Assembly (NCBI RefSeq): GCF_021173675.1
Contig: NZ_JAIHON010000003.1
Span: 62,001 to 126,000, forward strand
Length of the DNA stretch: 64,000 nucleotides
Reading direction: 5' to 3'
Source of the DNA: Streptomyces lincolnensis
Lineage (GTDB): Bacteria; Actinomycetota; Actinomycetes; Streptomycetales; Streptomycetaceae
Shown: positions 33,310 through 40,238 of the stretch, one piece after another
Numbering within the stretch: position 1 is the stretch's first letter
How the letters are laid out: every line of letters begins with the position of its first letter
The notes under the pieces: model-generated
Databases searched by the model: none
What the model saw: the letters and a program-made list of their open reading frames with translations, nothing else
Told to the model about the DNA's origin: nothing
Translations under genes and position numbers: made by a program

Positions 33310-34956
33310 TCAGGCCCGGGACGTGGCCGAGGGGACGGTCTCGCCGTCGGGGCTCCCCGGACCGGTGATCGGCGGCACCGGCACGTCCACCGTGCGGACC
33401 AGCCGCGCGCCCTCGGGGCCGTACACCGCCCGCGGCTCGGGGAAGAGCCGCAGCAGCGTCAGGAACAGCACCGCGGCCACGACCAGCGACAGCGGCAGTC
33501 CGATGTCCACACCGTCGGCGAGATCCCCGAGCGGTCCGACGAACTGGCCCGGGATGTTGGTGAAGAGCACCCCGATCAGGGCCGACACCCACCAGGCGGT
33601 CATACCCCGCCAGTTCCAGCCGTGCGCGAACCAGTAACGGCCGCCGCGCTGACGGCGGTTGAAGACCTGAAGGGCGTCCGGGTCGTACCAGCCGCGCCGG
33701 GTGAGGTAGCCCAGCATCATCACGACCATCCAGGGCGTCGTACACGTGACGATCATGGTGGCGAAGGTCGAGATCGACTGCACGAGGTCCAGTTCGAACC
33801 GTCCGACGAAGATGAACACGATCGACAGCGCCCCGACCAGCACCGTCGCCCGCACCCGGGACAGCCGCGGGAACACCGAGGAGAAGTCGAGCCCCGTGCC
33901 GTACAGGGCGGTCGTCCCCGTCGACATCCCGCCGATCAGGGCCAGCAGACACACCGGCAGGAAGAACCAGCCCGGCGAGATCGCCAGCAGCCCGCCCACG
34001 AAGTCGGGGGCCGCCGGGTCGACGTACCGCGGCGCCTGCGCGGCGATGATGCTCGCGGTCGCCAGCCCGAAGACGAACGGCACCAGGGTCGCGATCTGGG
34101 AGAGGAAGGCGGCGCCGACCACCCGACGGCGCGGGGTGCTCGCCGGGATGTAGCGCGACCAGTCGCCCAGGAAGGCGCCGAAGGAGACCGGGTTCGACAG
34201 CACGATCAGCGCCGCGCCGATGAACGACGGCCAGAACAGCGCGTCGGTCGCCGCGTCCGCCGACTCCGTGAAGACGCCCGCGTACGACGGGTCGAAGTCA
34301 CCGGCGAAGGCGACCGCGCCCAGCAGGAACAGCACGGTCGCCGAGGCCACCGCGACCTTGTTGACCCACAGCATGAACCGGAAGCCGTAGACGCACACCA
34401 CGAGCACCAGCCCGGCGAACAGCGCGTACGCCACGCCGTAGGACACGTCGTCGCGCTCCAGGCCGAAGAGCCGGTGGGCGCCGCCGACCAGGGCGTCGCC
34501 GGAGCTCCACACCGAGATGGAGAAGAACGCGACGGCGGTGAGCAGCGACAGGAACGAGCCGACCACCCGGCCGTGCACACCGAGGTGCGCCGACGAGGAG
34601 ACGGCGTTGTTGGTGCCGTTGACCGGCCCGAACACCGCCATCGGACACAGGATCAGCGCGCCGACGACCACGCCGAGGAGGGTGGCGGCGAGGCCCTGCC
34701 AGAAGGAGAGGCCGAACAGGATCGGGAAGGCGCCGAGGACACAGGTGGAGAAGGTGTTGGCGCCGCCGAACGCGAGGCGGAACAGATCGAGCGGACGCGC
34801 GGTGCGGTCCGCGTCCGGGATGCGCTCCACGCCGTGGGTCTCGACCTCGGTGAGGGAAGGGGGCGAGGGCGGGGCGGCGGGGGAGACGGCGGCGCCGGAC
34901 TGCTCGGGTGGCGCGGGCTGTTCGGGCCGGTCGGAATGTTCGGGCTGCGGGGACAC
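33310..34956 (-). CDS. NCS1 family nucleobase/cytosine permease
   Basis: The 548-residue, 12-segment transporter has NCS1 features. The start of helix 1 reads RLAFGGANTFSTCVLGAFPI, then GPVNGTNNAVSSSAHLGVHGRVVG, SNPVSFGAFLGDWSRYIP and ALIGGMSTGTTALYGTGLDFSSVFPRL. It should import a purine, pyrimidine, hydantoin or related heterocycle with H+ or Na+. Polar N- and C-terminal tails of about 45 and 35 residues are longer than usual. GGAG lies just before the GTG start. It may be transcribed with lactate monooxygenase, 67 bases downstream, though the substrates are not obviously linked. Confidence 0.88.
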   Translation of the reverse strand: MSPQPEHSDRPEQPAPPEQSGAAVSPAAPPSPPSLTEVETHGVERIPDADRTARPLDLFRLAFGGANTFSTCVLGAFPILFGLSFWQGLAATLLGVVVGALILCPMAVFGPVNGTNNAVSSSAHLGVHGRVVGSFLSLLTAVAFFSISVWSSGDALVGGAHRLFGLERDDVSYGVAYALFAGLVLVVCVYGFRFMLWVNKVAVASATVLFLLGAVAFAGDFDPSYAGVFTESADAATDALFWPSFIGAALIVLSNPVSFGAFLGDWSRYIPASTPRRRVVGAAFLSQIATLVPFVFGLATASIIAAQAPRYVDPAAPDFVGGLLAISPGWFFLPVCLLALIGGMSTGTTALYGTGLDFSSVFPRLSRVRATVLVGALSIVFIFVGRFELDLVQSISTFATMIVTCTTPWMVVMMLGYLTRRGWYDPDALQVFNRRQRGGRYWFAHGWNWRGMTAWWVSALIGVLFTNIPGQFVGPLGDLADGVDIGLPLSLVVAAVLFLTLLRLFPEPRAVYGPEGARLVRTVDVPVPPITGPGSPDGETVPSATSRA

Positions 34957-35252
34957 GGGGGCTCCAGCGGGGACGGGGCGGTGGAGCGCGGGGTGGCGCG
35001 GCGGTGGGGACGGGCGGTCGCCGACGCCGGGGTGTGCGGCGGTGACGGAGCCCGTCCTCTCGGCGGTCCGCCGACCGTACGGCGGCGCAACGGGCTCGGA
35101 ACAGAAGGCGTTTCATCCATCTTCCGGCCTTCTGGTGTGCGAATCATCCACCGGAGTCATCGACCGGAGTGATCGACCCGAGTCATCCACCCGAGCCATC
35201 CACCGGGGTCATCACCCACCGGCCCCGCCCACCGGCCTCGTCCACTCGGCGC
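34957..35252. other. Intergenic region containing a 13-bp tandem repeat
   Basis: These 296 bases between two minus-strand genes contain the repeat array at 35144-35208 and otherwise no gene or clear promoter. A leader for the NCS1 permease must lie here. Confidence 0.5.
35144..35208. repeat. Five tandem copies of a 13-bp unit
   Basis: The unit TCATCSACCSGAG is repeated five times without gaps (35144-35156, 35157-35169, 35170-35182, 35183-35195, 35196-35208), with a degenerate sixth copy after. Copies differ at one to three positions. The 13-bp period cannot be coding in a single frame. It lies just downstream of a minus-strand gene ending at 35253. Confidence 0.85.
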
Positions 35253-35804
35253 TCACTCCTCGTCGGCCGGAGTGTCCTCGGGCTCGGCGTCGGGTCCCTG
35301 TGCCCGTACCCGCTGGACGTGTTCCAGGGACTCCCGGAGCTCGGCGAGCCAGTCGTCGGTGTGGCGCTGGACCAGGCGCACGCACCAGGCGAGGGCGTCG
35401 CTGCGGCTGCGGGCCACCCCGCCGGCGATGAGGGTGTCCAGGACCTGACGCTCGGGCTGCCGCAGCCGGGTCATGACGGGGGCCGCGACATGCGTGAACA
35501 GGGCGCGCTCCGAGCCGCACTCCACACCCCAGGAGACCTTCCGGCCGTACCGGTGCTCGGCGTCGCGTGCCACCGCGATCCGGGCGTCACGGGTGCGCTC
35601 CCGGAACTCCTGGATCCGGCCCTGTACGGCGGCCTCCCGCTCGGCGGCCGGGGCGTCCTCGACCAGCCGGGGTTCGGGAACACGGCCGATGACGGTGATC
35701 TCCTCGCGGTCGACCGTCACCTCGACGAGCTCCTCGAACAGATCGTCCGGCAGGCGGCCGGCGAACCAGCCGCGCAGCTTCTCTTGCTGCTCTGAAGTAA
35801 TCAT
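35253..35804 (-). CDS. Conserved actinobacterial protein of unknown function
   Basis: The 183-residue, hydrophilic protein is not one I can name. Its first part (KLRGWFAGRLPDDLFEELVEVTVDREEITVIGRVPEP) looks like a small alpha/beta domain. The middle is helical and charged (REAAVQGRIQEFRERTRDARIAVARDAEHRYG). The end (VLDTLIAGGVARSRSDALAWCVRLVQRHTDDWLAELRESLE) recalls ribbon-helix-helix C-terminal helices with a SRSxA motif. An AT-rich set of palindromic half-sites overlaps its start codon (35796-35819), which would suit autoregulation by a DNA-binding protein. Codon use is normal, so it is a real gene. Confidence 0.7.
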   Translation of the reverse strand: MITSEQQEKLRGWFAGRLPDDLFEELVEVTVDREEITVIGRVPEPRLVEDAPAAEREAAVQGRIQEFRERTRDARIAVARDAEHRYGRKVSWGVECGSERALFTHVAAPVMTRLRQPERQVLDTLIAGGVARSRSDALAWCVRLVQRHTDDWLAELRESLEHVQRVRAQGPDAEPEDTPADEE

Positions 35805-35819
35805 GTAATTACCATTACT
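35796..35819. promoter_or_regulatory. AT-rich palindromic operator candidate over a start codon
   Basis: AGTAAT (35796-35801), the perfect palindrome GTAATTAC (35805-35812) and ATTACT (35814-35819) form overlapping half-sites in a 24-base stretch of very low G+C. It covers the ATG of the minus-strand gene at 35804. Such an A/T island is conspicuous here and most likely binds a regulator. Confidence 0.55.
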
Positions 35820-36132
35820 CCGCGTGGACGGGAACGCAAGAACCTGTGCCCCGGGTGCGCTCAGGGCTGAAAAGCGGAATGTTTCAGGCCTATTGCCGAG
35901 CGGGGGAGATCCGGCCATCCGGCCGGACGGGCCGATCAAGAGCCGCTCGCTTCGGGGGTCTTGGCGTTCGAATTCCGTTACTTCACGCCACTGATTCAAT
36001 ACGCAAGGTTACTGAAACCCGTGGGGTCGATGTGAGTTTCGGTGGCGGACTCGGCAGACTCGCGCTCGCCGCAGTCGGCACCGACCGGGCCGGCCGTGGC
36101 ACACCCTCGAATCCAGCGGAAGGATGCACACG
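35820..36132 (+). other. Intergenic region upstream of the protease-inhibitor gene
   Basis: No gene is visible in this 313-base divergent region, which is less G/C-rich from about 35960 to 36050. It should hold the promoter of the secreted inhibitor. GAAAC (36015-36019) and GTTTC (36037-36041) are inverted around 17 bases. A GTTCGAATTC segment near 35966 resembles a tRNA T-loop, but no cloverleaf can be built. The binding site GGAAGG is at 36118-36123. Confidence 0.4.
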
Positions 36133-36564
36133 ATGCGGAACACCGCGCGCTGGGCGACGACCCTCGCCCTCACGGCCACCGTCGTCGGCGGCCCCCTCAC
36201 GGGAGCCGCGCTCGCCGCCCAGCCCACCCCGTCCGCGCTCTACGCCCCCTCGGCCCTGGTGCTCACCGTGGGCCACGGCGACAGCGCGGCCCTCGCCACT
36301 CCGGAACGCGCGGTCACCCTGACCTGCGCACCGACCGCCTCCGGCACCCATCCCGCGGCCGCCCTGGCCTGCGCCCAACTGCGCGCCGTCGACGGCGACA
36401 TCGACGCCCTGACGCCCGGAAGCGACATCCGCTGCACCAAGCAGTACGACCCCGTGGTGGTCACCGTGGACGGTGTCTGGAGGGGGCAGCGCGTCTCCTA
36501 TGAGCGCGTCTTCGGCAACGAGTGCGTGAAGAACTCCTACGGGAGCGGTGTCTTCACGTTCTGA
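36133..36564 (+). CDS. Streptomyces subtilisin inhibitor (SSI family, I16)
   Basis: The 143-residue precursor has a signal peptide ([29 protein letters not shown]) and a mature SSI domain. It shows the family landmarks [40 protein letters not shown] and [36 protein letters not shown], with four cysteines in two disulphides. The reactive loop is RCTKQYDPV, placing Lys103 at P1. This favours trypsin-like proteases as well as subtilisins, unlike the Met at P1 in classic SSI. The ATG at 36133 has GGAAGG nine bases upstream; one at 36124 is too close. Hairpins at 36603-36636 and 36658-36690 follow. Confidence 0.96.
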   Translation: MRNTARWATTLALTATVVGGPLTGAALAAQPTPSALYAPSALVLTVGHGDSAALATPERAVTLTCAPTASGTHPAAALACAQLRAVDGDIDALTPGSDIRCTKQYDPVVVTVDGVWRGQRVSYERVFGNECVKNSYGSGVFTF

Positions 36565-36602
36565 GACCGGGATCCCGTGGCCCCCGTGAACCCTTCAGGA
36601 GG

Positions 36603-36636
36603 CCCGTGACCGGGGAGTGCGAGCTCCTGTCACGGG
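36603..36636 (+). terminator. Hairpin downstream of the SSI gene
   Basis: CCCGTGAC (36603-36610) pairs with GTCACGGG (36629-36636), with a partial inner GGAG/CTCC helix. It lies 39 bases after the SSI stop and is probably the first terminator of that highly expressed gene. Confidence 0.55.
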
Positions 36637-36657
36637 GACCTGTGATCCCGCACCGGG

Positions 36658-36690
36658 GGTCGGCGGACGGAGTGGGGCCGTCCGCCGACC
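36658..36690. terminator. Bidirectional terminator between SSI and STAS genes
   Basis: A perfect 13-bp stem (36658-36670 with 36678-36690) around a seven-base loop is followed by TCTT on the plus strand. It lies between the convergent inhibitor and STAS genes. Confidence 0.8.
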
Positions 36691-36698
36691 TCTTGGCC

Positions 36699-37088
36699 TC
36701 AGCCCGCCTCGTCGGGCAGCCGGGGCAGGGGAGGGAAGCGGCCCGACAGGCCCGAGGCGCGCAACAGCCGCAGCACGCGCGGCTGGTCCGTGACGACACG
36801 GAGCCGCCCGTCGCGCTCCCTGGCCCGCCGGTCCGCGCGGCACAGCACCCGCAGCCCCGAGCAGTCGAAGAAGTCCACGTACCGCAGATCCACCAGGACG
36901 TCCGGCCCGGGGCCCGAGGTCGCCGCGTCCAGGTGATCGGCGAGGAGGTGGGCGGTCGCCACGTCTATCTCGCCCGAGACCTCGACCACCGTGAAGGGAC
37001 CGCCGACCCGGGTGCGGGCGTACTGGTTAGTCACGGGTGCTGCGGGGACGGGCTCGTCGGCGTCGGGTTCGTCGGCGTCGGGCGTCAT
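36699..37088 (-). CDS. STAS-domain anti-sigma-factor antagonist
   Basis: The 129-residue protein has an acidic N-terminal extension (TPDADEPDADEPVPAAP) followed by a STAS domain. It has VVEVSGEIDVATAHLLADHL, the phosphorylation loop VDLRYVDFFDCSGLRVL with the conserved Asp-x-Ser-Gly serine, and ARERDGRLRVVTD. It should switch a partner anti-sigma kinase by its phosphorylation state. No anti-sigma factor gene is adjacent. Two SpoIIE-type phosphatases in the window (17.8-20.1 kb and 60.5-62.9 kb) are possible partners. I chose the ATG at 37088 with AGAGG five bases upstream. Confidence 0.9.
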   Translation of the reverse strand: MTPDADEPDADEPVPAAPVTNQYARTRVGGPFTVVEVSGEIDVATAHLLADHLDAATSGPGPDVLVDLRYVDFFDCSGLRVLCRADRRARERDGRLRVVTDQPRVLRLLRASGLSGRFPPLPRLPDEAG

Positions 37089-37238
37089 GTCCTCTCCACC
37101 TCGGCGGGGCACGCATGTGGTCTCGGTAGTTACCCCGGCCGGGTCCGCTACATCCCTGTGGAGAGACCCGCAAGATCTGGTTCACTCGACCTGGTGAATT
37201 TCTGTCAATAGGATTGACAATTCACGTGCAGGGGTCAA

Positions 37239-37442
37239 CTACCCCTGGGTGCGGTCCCGGTGGCTGGTGTCGCACCACGGATAGCGCCGACTGCGGCGAC
37301 AGGTGCACAGAGCCACCCGGAAGCGGTCGGAGGCGACCGTGGTGCCGTCCTCCAGTTCCACTTCCACCGGACCTTCCACCAGCAGCGGGCCCTTGCGCCG
37401 CACGGTGATCCGACGGGGCCGCTCAGACGGGGAGTTCGGCAC
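37239..37442 (-). CDS. CDGSH-type 2Fe-2S iron-sulfur protein
   Basis: The 67-residue protein has the CDGSH/mitoNEET signature Cys-x-Cys-x2-Ser ... Pro-x-Cys-Asp-x2-His (CTCRRSRRYPWCDTSH), whose three Cys and one His bind a redox-active, labile 2Fe-2S cluster. A basic beta-rich N-terminus precedes it. The GTG at 37442 lies 20 bases inside the end of the methyltransferase gene, so translation is coupled to it. Together with the upstream diiron-type enzyme gene it forms a three-gene operon. The cluster could deliver electrons to, or take iron from, the diiron protein; that role is inferred. Confidence 0.88.
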   Translation of the reverse strand: MPNSPSERPRRITVRRKGPLLVEGPVEVELEDGTTVASDRFRVALCTCRRSRRYPWCDTSHRDRTQG

Positions 37443-38109
37443 GGACGACCACCAGTTCCTCGTTCTCGTCGGTGGGGGAGAGCAGCCCGCGCCGGCGCAA
37501 CCAGTCCTCCCGGCCCCGCAGTACGGGACCGAACGCGATCCGGGTCCGGCGGGTCACGGATGCCTTCAGGCCGGCCGCGCGCAGCCGGTCGAGGGTGCGT
37601 CCCGGATCGCTCAGCGCGGAGTGCACCATCAGCAGGACGCCCCCGGGTCGCAGCAGCGTCGGCGCCTCCCCGCAGATCCGGTCCAGGACGAGCCGCCCGT
37701 CGCGGCCCGCGTCCCAGGCCCGGGCGCTGCCCCGGGGCGGTCGGGCGCCCATGGGGGCCGGCACGTACGGCGGGTTGGTGAGGATGAGGTCGTACAGGCG
37801 GTCCTGGGCGGGTGTGAAGAGGTTCCCGCGCCGCACCCGGAGCGGCACCCCGGCCACCCAGGCGTTCAGCCGTGCCGTGCACACCGCGCGCCAGGACACG
37901 TCCACCGCGGTCACCCGGGTCCCGCGACGCGCGGCCTCGATGGCCAGCGCCCCGCTCCCGGTACCCACGTCGAGGACGTCCGCGCCGGGCGGCAGCGACT
38001 CTTCGGACAGGGCCCCGGCCAGCAGGGCGGTGTCCTCCTGCGGGGCGTACACGCCCGGGAGGACCAGCGGCAGCATCAGAGGATTCACGTGGATCGAGTA
38101 CCCCGACAT
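37423..38109 (-). CDS. HemK/PrmC-like class I SAM-dependent methyltransferase
   Basis: The 228-residue protein has motif I DVLDVGTGSGALAIEAARRG, motif II VTAVDVSW and the catalytic NPPYVP of N- or glutamine-methyltransferases. The LPGVYAPQEDTALLAG start matches the N6AMT1/Mtq2-like branch. No PrmC N-terminal helical domain is present, so it is not the main release-factor methyltransferase. Its ATG (38107-38109) directly follows the TGA of the diiron-type gene, and it overlaps the CDGSH gene by 20 bases, so all three are translationally coupled. The substrate is unknown; a protein or small molecule handled by the operon is plausible. Confidence 0.87.
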   Translation of the reverse strand: MSGYSIHVNPLMLPLVLPGVYAPQEDTALLAGALSEESLPPGADVLDVGTGSGALAIEAARRGTRVTAVDVSWRAVCTARLNAWVAGVPLRVRRGNLFTPAQDRLYDLILTNPPYVPAPMGARPPRGSARAWDAGRDGRLVLDRICGEAPTLLRPGGVLLMVHSALSDPGRTLDRLRAAGLKASVTRRTRIAFGPVLRGREDWLRRRGLLSPTDENEELVVVRAELPV

Positions 38110-39159
38110 TCAGGAGATATCGGAGATTCCGGTGTGCGCTGGTGTTTCCGGTGTCGTGTCCGGTGCCGCGCCCAGGGGCGTACGCAGCGACGAGCGTCCT
38201 GCCCGCCAGGCACCCAGCACCTGCGCGGCGAAACGGTCCTCGACGTGCCCGGTGGCGTCGATTCCGAAGGCCACGTCGGGGGCGAGCTGCGGCTCCTGGG
38301 CCAGCAGTCCGCCGATGACGTCATGGCGGACGACCTGCTCGTGGACGGCGTCGGCCTCGACGTGCTCGTCGTAGAAGAACGCGGCGGCCGGGCCGGCGTC
38401 CGTGCGCCGCATCGCCTCGGCCAGCCGTCGTGAGCCCGGCGAGGAGGTGATCTCCACGGCCGCGAAGTGACCCACCAGCGCGCCCCGCAGGGACCGGTGC
38501 AGGCCGAAGAGGGACATCAGGTTGACCGTGGCCAGCAGCTCCGCGGAGGCCGCGTCGAGATAGCGGCCGTACGTCGTGTCCAGGCCCAGGTCCGTCATCA
38601 GGTCGGCGAACAGCTTGGCGTGCACCCGGTCGGGGCGGCCGCCGCCGTACTCGTCGAACTCCACCGCCGCCATGCCCGCCTTGGCCCGGCCCCACAGCCG
38701 GGGCAGCACCCAGGCGTGCGGGTCGGCCTCCTTGAGGTGGTAGAGCGAGCGCTGCGCCGCGTACTCGCGCAGCTGCCACAACTCGCCCTCCTCGCGCAGG
38801 TAATGGGTGACCCCGCTGCCCTCGACGGGTTCGACCAGCAGCTCCGCCAGGGCGTCGTCGACGCTGTCGTGGACGGTGGTGTCGGCGCGCAGGGCCGACA
38901 GGAAGCGGTGCTCCAGCGCGGCCCGGACGCGCAGCACCTCGGGGTCCCACTCGCGGTCCGGGGACACGCCGGCGAAGCCGCGGTAGTGCAGCTCGTAGCA
39001 GAGGTACAGGGCGAGCTGGAGATCGTCGCCGTAGACGGCCGCGGCCGCGATCTCCTCGGCACGTGGGAGGGGTCCGGCACCCCGCAGGTGCTCCGCGACG
39101 GCCGCGGAGACGGGGCCCCGCGAGCCCGGCAGTCGTGGTTCCCGACTCTCGTGTGGCAT
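38110..39159 (-). CDS. Iron-containing redox enzyme family protein (heme-oxygenase-like diiron fold)
   Basis: The 349-residue, helix-rich protein fits the heme-oxygenase-like diiron (HDO) superfamily (Haem_oxygenas_2). A first ligand cluster is in AAVEFDEYGGGRPDRVHAKLF (Glu, Asp, His) and a second in FFYDEHVEADAVHEQVVRHDVIGGL (Glu, Asp, His). GHFAAVEITSSPGSRRLAEAM lies between them. Relatives oxidise fatty acids, amino acids or nucleobase derivatives with O2. It is the first gene of the operon with the methyltransferase and the CDGSH protein; its stop abuts the next start. The ATG at 39159 is my best choice, but no strong binding site precedes it. Confidence 0.82.
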   Translation of the reverse strand: MPHESREPRLPGSRGPVSAAVAEHLRGAGPLPRAEEIAAAAVYGDDLQLALYLCYELHYRGFAGVSPDREWDPEVLRVRAALEHRFLSALRADTTVHDSVDDALAELLVEPVEGSGVTHYLREEGELWQLREYAAQRSLYHLKEADPHAWVLPRLWGRAKAGMAAVEFDEYGGGRPDRVHAKLFADLMTDLGLDTTYGRYLDAASAELLATVNLMSLFGLHRSLRGALVGHFAAVEITSSPGSRRLAEAMRRTDAGPAAAFFYDEHVEADAVHEQVVRHDVIGGLLAQEPQLAPDVAFGIDATGHVEDRFAAQVLGAWRAGRSSLRTPLGAAPDTTPETPAHTGISDIS

Positions 39160-39233
39160 GCGCGCCGGGTACCCCACCCGTGTCGCGCCACCCGCCCGCG
39201 TGGAGCCGCCCGCAGGGGGTACTCCGGGTCGGC

Positions 39234-39842
39234 ATGAAGGCACTAGTGATCAACTGCACGCTCAAGCGGTCGCCGGACCCCTCCAACACCGAGGCGCTGG
39301 CGCACGTGGTCGTGGAGTCGCTGGAGAAGGAGGGCGTGGACGTCGAGGTCGTCCGGGCCGTCGACCTGGACATCGAACCCGGGGTGGTCAGCGAGGCCGT
39401 GCGGCCCGGCGACGCCTGGCCCTCCCTCCACGCCCGGCTGCTCGACGCGGAGATCCTCGTGATCGCCTCGCCGACCTGGCTGGGCCGTCCCTCCTCCGTC
39501 GCCCAGCGGGTGCTGGAGCGGATGGACGCGCTGATGTCCGAGACCGACGGCGAGGGCAGGCCGGTCGCCTACAACCGGGTCGCGGGCGTGGTCGTCACCG
39601 GCAACGAGGACGGCGCGCACCACGTGATCAGCGAGATCTCCGGTGCGCTCGCCGACCTCGGCTACACGATCCCCGGCCAGGCGTGGACCTACTGGCACCT
39701 CGGGCCGGGCCCCGGCCCCGACTACCTCGACGACGAGCGCGGCCGCGCCTGGTCGCACCGGACGGGCCGGGCCATGGCCGCCAACCTGTACGGCGTGGCG
39801 CGCGCCCTCGCCGACCGGCCGCTGGGCGCGCCGCCCGAGTAG
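39234..39842 (+). CDS. Flavodoxin-fold NAD(P)H-dependent oxidoreductase (FMN reductase-like)
   Basis: The 202-residue protein has the flavodoxin fold: MKALVINCTLKRSPDPSNTEALA, where the SPDPSNTE loop binds FMN phosphate. LLDAEILVIASPTWLGRPSSVAQRVLERMDAL, then AYNRVAGVVVTGNEDGAHHVISEI and PGQAWTYWHLGPGPGPDYLDD follow. It likely reduces quinones or FMN for partner oxygenases. It is divergent from the diiron/methyltransferase/CDGSH operon with 74 bases between starts, so it could be regulated with it and even supply reductant. It ends one base before the convergent small-protein gene. Confidence 0.9.
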   Translation: MKALVINCTLKRSPDPSNTEALAHVVVESLEKEGVDVEVVRAVDLDIEPGVVSEAVRPGDAWPSLHARLLDAEILVIASPTWLGRPSSVAQRVLERMDALMSETDGEGRPVAYNRVAGVVVTGNEDGAHHVISEISGALADLGYTIPGQAWTYWHLGPGPGPDYLDDERGRAWSHRTGRAMAANLYGVARALADRPLGAPPE

Positions 39843-39843
39843 G

Positions 39844-40083
39844 TCAGTCGCCCTCGGACTCCTCCTGGGCGCGGGTGTTGGGGGTGATGGCCTCCGACGC
39901 CTCGCCCCGGTGGCGCCGCTGCTCGGCGGAGTCCCGGGTGCGGGTCGCGGCGTCCTCGGTCTCACGCACGACCTCCTCGAAGGCGGTGCGGGGCGACTCG
40001 TCGCGACGGTTCTTGCCGGAGTCGGTCATGTCGCGGTCGGTCGTGTCGCGGTCGGTCTTGCGATCGGTCTCGCGATCGGTCAT
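39844..40083 (-). CDS. Small, charged, repeat-bearing protein of unknown function
   Basis: The 79-residue protein begins with imperfect (T)DR repeats (MTDRETDRKTDRDTTDRDMTD) written by 12- and 15-bp DNA repeats. It continues with an acidic-basic helical region (TAFEEVVRETEDAATRTRDSAEQRRHRG). It has no cysteine, no hydrophobic segment and no family I recognise, and looks intrinsically disordered. The ATG at 40083 is well supported by GAGGAG six bases upstream. More repeats lie upstream of it (40094-40230). It converges with the flavodoxin-fold gene, leaving one base between the stops. Confidence 0.7.
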   Translation of the reverse strand: MTDRETDRKTDRDTTDRDMTDSGKNRRDESPRTAFEEVVRETEDAATRTRDSAEQRRHRGEASEAITPNTRAQEESEGD

Positions 40084-40093
40084 GGCGGGCTCC

Positions 40094-40230
40094 TCGTCTC
40101 CGGTCTCTGTTCGTCTCCGGTCTTCGTCTCCGGTCTCTGTGGATTCCCCGGCCCGGTCGGATCTCCTGGTACGACCGGATTCCCCGGTCCGGTCGGATTC
40201 CCGGGCTCGGTCGGATTCCCCGGTCCGTCC
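40094..40230. repeat. Nested tandem repeats upstream of the small charged protein
   Basis: Bases 40094-40140 hold TCGTCTCCGGTCTCTGT, a 13-base shortened copy, and the full 17-base unit again. Bases 40141-40230 hold five 18-bp units based on GGATTCCCCGGTCCGGTC. The array fills almost the whole gap between the small-protein start and the Ppx/GppA stop, and continues in spirit into the repeats of the coding region at 40027-40083. Confidence 0.85.
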
Positions 40231-40238
40231 GGGCCGTT

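Noticed and set aside
35930..36010. tRNA-like segment (GTTCGAATTC near 35966)
   Set aside because: The T-loop-like sequence is not accompanied by acceptor, D or anticodon stems, so no cloverleaf forms.
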